From positions 64,056,454 to 64,120,453 of the forward strand of contig CM056742.1 in assembly GCA_029851415.1 (NCBI GenBank): DNA of 64,000 bases. The letters are read 5' to 3'. Of the stretch, positions 58,798 through 64,000 are shown in pieces. The notes under the pieces were generated by a model. That model did not search any database, was not told where the DNA came from, and worked only from the letters and a program-made list of their open reading frames with translations. The first letter of the stretch is position 1. Each line of letters opens with the position of its first letter. This DNA is from Eretmocerus hayati. Lineage: Eukaryota; Arthropoda; Insecta; Hymenoptera; Aphelinidae. A program made the position numbers and the translations under genes.

Positions 58798-59538
58798 TTC
58801 AGCGTGCATGGCGACTGCATGACCTTAATAAGAACAGCACAACTTCATGCATCCAAATCTTCATTGAAGGGGACAAAATTCTCCCGAAAATTGAGCGGGG
58901 CAAAATTCACAAACTTGAAATTAAAGCTTTTTCCTTTGACAAAGTAATACTGGCCTGTGTGGAAATTTCCTGAATTTAAACATAACTGTGATGGTCACTG
59001 ATACCCGCAAACGTCTGTCACTTTACACAAAATTCCATCGAGCTATGCCACTCAAAAAATCGTAGACACTTGCATCAATCTCTTCGAAATTTTGAGGCAT
59101 TGCTCAACATCCTTGTGCAATGAATCTAGTCCTCCTCAAAACATATCAACCGATTTGTTATGAATCTAGGATGACTCTAGGGACATCTTTTACTTGGATT
59201 CTAAGTTTTTTCTCATTTCTAATTCGCAATTTTCTCTCCAGACCTCGAAAAAGTTTCCACTAATCTGTATGATTTTTTTAGAAATGGCTCCTAATCATTT
59301 AGCGATGCATTCAGTCAATTTTCAGCTCCACATATTGAAACTTTTCTATGAAACATAAGCCCTAACAGCAACAACTAACCATTCTCAAATTCATTTTGGC
59401 CAAAAGCTCTAGCGTCCAAGCTTTGCAACATAAATTTGACGAGATCGTTTCCACGTAGTTCTTCATCAGTCTGAATATGTTGGTTGTTACGAAATCTTGA
59501 TTAACATTTTCATTCACCGAAAAATTAATTTTCATCTA
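58798..59538. other. No gene recognised
   Basis: AT-rich sequence with no long frame, RNA gene or bounded element. It ends at the left end of the Tc1/mariner-type element. Confidence 0.45.
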
Positions 59539-60423
59539 CAGTACCCACCAGAATGAATAGAACACGGGGTACTTCACTAAAACAGCGATCACTCGGACGC
59601 CCTTGGGTCTACGGCAATTTTACGAGAAGCATTTGAAAGATGAGGGAAAGAGCTATCAATTCATGTCTTCCAAAAATTTTTCTAACCCAAAACCCATCTT
59701 CTTGATTGGCTCCGAAAAGTGAAAAATTCTTCATTTCAATCAATCATCGATCATTCATCGGGAAATTACGATAGAGTCAAAATTTCTGCGAGATCTTGTA
59801 GATCTTTTCAAGACCTTCGAAATCGTTCTTTTATACATTAGTCTACGGTTTTTTGCGTCCGAGTCACGAGCGATCAAGTGAGAGCAAATTCACACGCGTT
59901 GAAGGTAGCGGAGATACAAAAAAATGCGTAATCCACGATTTCGACGTGGAATCTTTTGAAAATCATGAAATATGAATCCATCATATTTTAGAACGCACTC
60001 GAAATGACCTCAGACAGCTTGAAGAAGAAAAAGCTCATACCTCTAGATCAACAGTACCCTCGACCCGCACCAACTTTTCTTAGCCAGATCACTCATAACT
60101 CGGGTGAAAAATCCCGTAGAGTGATGTATAAGAATAGGATTTTGAAGGTCTCAAAAAGAGCTACAAGATCCCACGAGGTTTTTTGCGCTATCATAATTTC
60201 CCGATAAATGATCGATGATTGATTGAAATGAAGAATTTTTCACTTTGCGGAGCCCATTGAAACCATGAATTTGACAGCAGAAAATATTCCAAAGGACATG
60301 AATTGATAGATTTTTTTCTCATCTTCCGAATGCTTCTTTCAAAATTGCCGTAGACCCAAGGATGTCCGAGTAATCACTGTTTTAGTGGAGGAATCCGTGT
60401 TCCATTCATTTTGGTGGGTATTG
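59539..60423. mobile_element. 885-bp Tc1/mariner-type element with long TIRs
   Basis: Left end CAGTACCCACCAGAATGAAT and right end ATTCATTTTGGTGGGTATTG are near-complements, with TA on both sides (59,537-59,538 and 60,424-60,425). Complementarity extends several hundred bases into the element, through cttgggtctacggcaatttt and atcaatcatcgatcattcatcggg. A plus-strand frame at 60,004-60,207 has no transposase motif. It is a non-autonomous long-TIR element. Confidence 0.85.
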
Positions 60424-60529
60424 TATAATCCTATGGCATTTGAAAACTTGGGCACACTTTCGCTGATCTCTTTGAGATTTTAGTACATTTCCAAACCTTT
60501 TCTTGCGACAGGCTCACTCATTTTGCTTT

Positions 60530-61480
60530 CTCAAAAGAGAAAGCATTCATTTGGTGCCAGCAGAATTTTCGTCAAATTTTTTCTAAAAAAATTTTTTTCT
60601 CCTCCAGTGAACCTCTTGAATACATGAAATTGGTACAGTCCTCTTCCTTTCGCCAAGATCTATCGAATGTAGGTCACAGTTTTTCGTTATAACCCCTCAC
60701 AAAATTACTACAACCCCGTCTTTCGAGCCCTCTGTCCGTGTCTGTGTGTGTATGTATGTATGTTGTTTTCTATCGCTCAGCAAAACTCCTCACTGGTTTG
60801 ATAGATCGTCCTGAAATTTTTATGCCATGTTCGGAGGCGTCTCTAGATGGGAATGCTAGATTTTGAGTGCCCCCCGATGATTACTTTTATACTTATGAAC
60901 TTTTTTTCATTTATGTATAATTTTTTTTCATCTTAAAAACTAAAAATATTCTCTCCTTCCTGCTCAAAAAATCTGAGGCTGTTGATTTACGCGTTTCTCG
61001 ACGTGCTTAATCGATTGGTTAATACGGAATTTCGATTGAAGCTCATTTTATTATATCTTTTACACACCTCTCTTTCGTTGGGCTATAAAACCTTTCTAAT
61101 CACAATTTAACAAAATTCCGTATCAGCCAATCGATTCAGCACGTCGAAAAACTTCTAAATTACTTCCTTTACATTTTTTTTATGTAGTAAAATGGAATAC
61201 AAATCATTTATAAGATTTGCTTCTTTCCGAAAAATTCCAAATTTCTCATTAAAAAATTCATAAGTCAAAAAATATTCATGCGATCATGCTCAAAATTCAC
61301 TGGCATTATCATCACAGTCTTTAAAATACACCTACAAAGTCTCAAAAGATTTTGTCAAATCGATCTCGAAATTTTGCGTTCCAAATGATACATTTTTATT
61401 CCAATCTTCACGTTCACCGACAGTTAATTGCTTCCTTTCCTAACATAATCACCTGTTTACCAAAATTCTGTATCAATCAA
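60530..61480 (-). repeat. Dispersed repeat R, inverted copy
   Basis: Runs opposite to the copy at 55,950-56,800. It shares gctttctcttttgagaaagc (here as aaagagaaagc), the GT-rich run at 60,735-60,765, gatctatcgaa and the block with actggcattatcatcacag. Phrases at 60,998-61,031 and 61,112-61,147 form a 34-bp inverted pair (cgacgtgcttaatcgattgg and its complement), matching the pair near 56,630 and 56,760. Confidence 0.55.
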
Positions 61481-61615
61481 TCAATTTCTCGCGTTAATGA
61501 AAATCAATAAAGACCTTTACCTTATTATCACTCTGTTCCACCTACTGCAAGTTGAAATTTACACTCCATAATTTATTCTTCAAATAACTAATTTGTAGCA
61601 AAATACTCAATTTTC

Positions 61616-61951
61616 TTGATTTTCTTCAAACCGATTCATTCCCTTTTCAATGTATACGAGTCATATTCATCAGACCATAATCCTGTTAACATAGTAAAAT
61701 GTCAAACACAGGATGATGAATTAGAGCAAGATAGTAAAGAACAAAACATTGAGGAGGATATGGTGGATTTGATTGATGTTGAAGATGAAGATCAAAGATA
61801 GATGAAGGATTGTTCACCAATTGATATTACAGAAAGTCAGTATAAAGAAATTCGAAAAAATATCTCATGTTCTGGATCATGGTTAGGAGACGTTTTGATA
61901 TTTTGGATGAATAAATATTTTAATAAAAATTTGATGAGGAGAATTGATTAA
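61616..61951 (+). pseudogene. Possible remnant of a Ulp1-like (C48) protease gene
   Basis: One frame runs from 61,616 to 61,951 with a single TAG at 61,799-61,801. The first part is acidic (DDELEQDSKEQ, EEDMVDLIDVEDED). After the stop, the phrase GSWLGDVLIFWMNKYF resembles the start of Ulp1/SUMO protease domains, where a W-L-x-D strip precedes a helix. No catalytic His-Asp-Cys follows, so only the beginning of such a domain would remain. A TTTGTAG acceptor-like site lies just upstream at about 61,599. It could be an exon of a host gene, or a piece of a transposon that carries a Ulp1 domain, or chance. Confidence 0.3.
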
Positions 61952-63180
61952 TGTAACATATCAATGTATTTGAATTTTCGAGTGAATAATATGAGATTAG
62001 TTGACTTCTTCTATGGCAATGAGAAAGCATTCTGCTAAATTCTTTTAGCAGCGTATTTAAGCGGCATCCCTAGATTCCTTTTGACCCCAGGAAATTATCT
62101 TACTTGACAGGTGAGTTGTAACATCAATTGCAAAATACAGTATTTGCAAGTGGTATATGCAGAATAACTGGATACAAATGATTTTACATTTTTGATGAAT
62201 GCTGAACCTTTACTATCGTGATCGACAAATTTTACATCATAGATGAGTGGTGAATTTTGATAATGAATATTGATAAGAAAAATTGGAGGGTTGTTGAGTG
62301 AATGAGAATGACAAGGAAAGTTTCCATGATTTTCAATTTTTGATCATCGGCAGGTACTTAACGATTAAGCATCCTGCTAATGGCTTCCTCCATCGTATGT
62401 TCACAAACTTTAATCGAAATGAAAGGCAAGAAAAGTTACGGAAATATAGTATTAATGTATTCAAATGCTTTATTTCCTTGATTAACATCTCAATGATCAA
62501 ACCCTTATCGATAATTTCTCATTAGGATGGCCTCAAATCCGAGGTGAACAATAGAGGAATAAAAATTAGTCCTGCAATGCTGATTCACGAATTCAATAGC
62601 CCGGTTTTCCGAAGAAAAAATGTTTCCAGCACTCAAAGCGTAATGTACTATTTCATAACAGTAGATCATTGTCATTCTTTGTTGTCGTGGAAATATGTCT
62701 ATATGCTCACTCAAATCTTATTGATGAATTCCACGCCAAAGCGACCTATGAAAAGGGGTCATCTCTCAGATTCTTTTTTAACCTTTTTCATTCGATTCTA
62801 TGGCCCAAAATAGGAACTCCGGACCACCTATGGGGCCCAAAAAAAATGTCTCCTCTCCGTTGCACGCACATCCGTCAACAGACCGAAAATTTATCGTGTA
62901 AAAATCGATGCTCTTTTATTCACGAAAATGGGAATATTTCGAGTTTTTGAATAGCTGCCGATTTGCGGGCTGCGGCATATGAAAGGGCATCAAAAAACCT
63001 ATCGAAAACATTGTCGGAAAATCTTTCTCTGTGATTTGGGGGCCTCCTGGAGGCAAAAGAGTGTTTTTCACTAGAATGTTGATTTCTCAAAGAGCCATCT
63101 CTTTTATTTCCTTCAAATGATATATGTGACCTAAAATTTTGCGTTCTTCCGAAAAAAATGGGTTTCAGAGAAGTTTGGGG
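61952..63180. other. No gene recognised
   Basis: Mostly AT-rich. A minus-strand frame at 62,505-62,714 and a plus-strand frame at 62,298-62,525 lack known motifs. A tgagaaagcattctgc phrase at about 62,020 resembles the palindrome region of repeat R. Confidence 0.4.
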
Positions 63181-63224
63181 CGATCCAAGTGACTTATGAG
63201 CCATTTTTTGAAAATTCGATTTTT

Positions 63225-64000
63225 TCGGTTTCAGAAAAAGGCGATTTTGTGCGCATGCGCACAAACGTAGACTTTCGGGACCACTTTCAATGGGAAGCTG
63301 ACAAAATTTCCTATAAAATGACTACCCGCAAAGTTGAAATTCATGCACTGAAACGCGATCTGAATGGATTAATTATGTCGAATCAGAATCACATAAGAAT
63401 TCAGCCCATTAACGCCTTCGTAGCGCCTGCTGAGATGACACATTTACGAGATCTTCTCGGGACTCAATTTTGAGTACGAAATTGACCTGAAAAAAATTCG
63501 GACCACATGGTTGCAACGTGAAATTGTATGAGCTTTCAAAATATGCGATGGAAAACCCCGTTTGAGGCGAACCCGAGGTGCTACATTCCATTTTTTGCCA
63601 GAAAATGCGATATTTCACATTCTAAATTGCGAAAAATTGAATGTAGCACCTCGGGTTTGCCTCAAACGGGGTTTTTCATCGCATATTTTGAAAGTTCATA
63701 TAATTTTACGTTGAAACCATGTGGTCCGAATATTTTTCAGGTCATTTTCGTAGTCAAAATTGAGTCCCGAGAAGATCTCGTAAATGTGTCATCGCAGCAG
63801 GCGCCACGAAGGCGTTAATGGGCTGAATTTTCATGTGATTTTGATTCGACATAATTAATCCTTGCAGATCGCGTTTCAGTGCATGAATTTCAACTTTGCG
63901 GGTGCGGGTAGTCATTTTATAGGAAACTTTGTCAGCTTTCCATTGAAAGTGGTCCCAAAAGTCTACGTTTGTGCGCATGCGCAGAAAATTGCCTTTTCCT
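63225..64000. mobile_element. Large foldback element, right arm cut by window end
   Basis: The arms 63,225-63,595 and 63,640-64,000 are complementary around a centre near 63,617. The outer parts share gcgcatgcgcacaaacg, and the inner parts share cacctcgggtttgcctcaaacggg or close variants. Each arm carries the same short frame reading outside-in (63,189-63,473 plus, 63,754-63,978 minus) ending THLRDLLGTQF. The right arm is still paired at the last base, so the true ends and any target duplication lie beyond the window. Confidence 0.8.

Overview
This window looks like repeat-rich nuclear DNA of an arthropod, most likely an insect. Supporting signs are spliceosomal introns in a transposase gene, an mdg1/412-type LTR retrotransposon primed by tRNA-Arg, a Ty1/copia relic, Tc1/mariner-, hAT- and CAC-ended miniature transposons, and a higher-order satellite. 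I see no rRNA or tRNA gene, no CRISPR array and no convincing intact host gene. Nearly every reading frame is spurious or a broken piece of a mobile element.

Layout. (1) 451-4,640, minus strand: a decayed Ty1/copia element with its 3' LTR (451-921), polypurine tract and broken integrase, reverse transcriptase and RNase H. A hairpin-forming insertion (about 1,695-2,163) splits RNase H, and foreign-looking DNA sits at about 3,345-4,300. (2) 4,640-8,700: no gene recognised. (3) 9,141-17,148: an 8.0-kb DNA transposon with terminal inverted repeats (TIRs) of about 1.9 kb. It carries a split transposase pseudogene (zinc finger-like N-terminus, DDE catalytic core, C-terminal SWIM zinc finger). A 967-bp CAC-ended miniature element sits inside its intron, and a 167-bp hAT-type miniature element sits in only one TIR arm. 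The whole transposon lies inside a dispersed repeat whose uninterrupted form is at 55.5-55.8 kb. (4) 17,623-55,341: a single minus-strand mdg1-like LTR retrotransposon bounded by the same 4-bp duplication, TACT. Its 3' LTR is cut in two (17,623-18,949 and 40,433-41,653) by a 21.4-kb block (18,981-40,399).

That 21.4-kb block is the most striking feature. It sits in a (TA)n tract. Its two ends carry several inverted copies of the box CGTGACTATTGAACAC. Its interior is 18 kb of satellite with a basic unit of about 465 bp and higher-order periods of 2,579 and 1,652 bp. No gene that could move it is visible.

The retrotransposon body holds a fragmented gag, a pol (protease, RT, RNase H, integrase) with several disabling changes, and a third proline-rich open region where an envelope gene would lie. 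That region has PPxY motifs like the one in gag. Its leader has a minisatellite interrupted by a Tigger/pogo-like miniature element. (5) 55,342-64,000: copies of the same dispersed repeat in both orientations, a 1,322-bp CAC-ended element with 4-bp TACT duplication, an 885-bp Tc1/mariner-type element, a short hairpin, a possible relic of a Ulp1-like protease gene, and a large foldback whose right arm runs off the end of the window.

Nesting gives relative ages. The dispersed repeat is older than the 8-kb transposon, which is older than its two miniature insertions. The LTR element is older than the satellite block and the miniature element in its leader. The satellite is older than the TA-flanked miniature element inside it.
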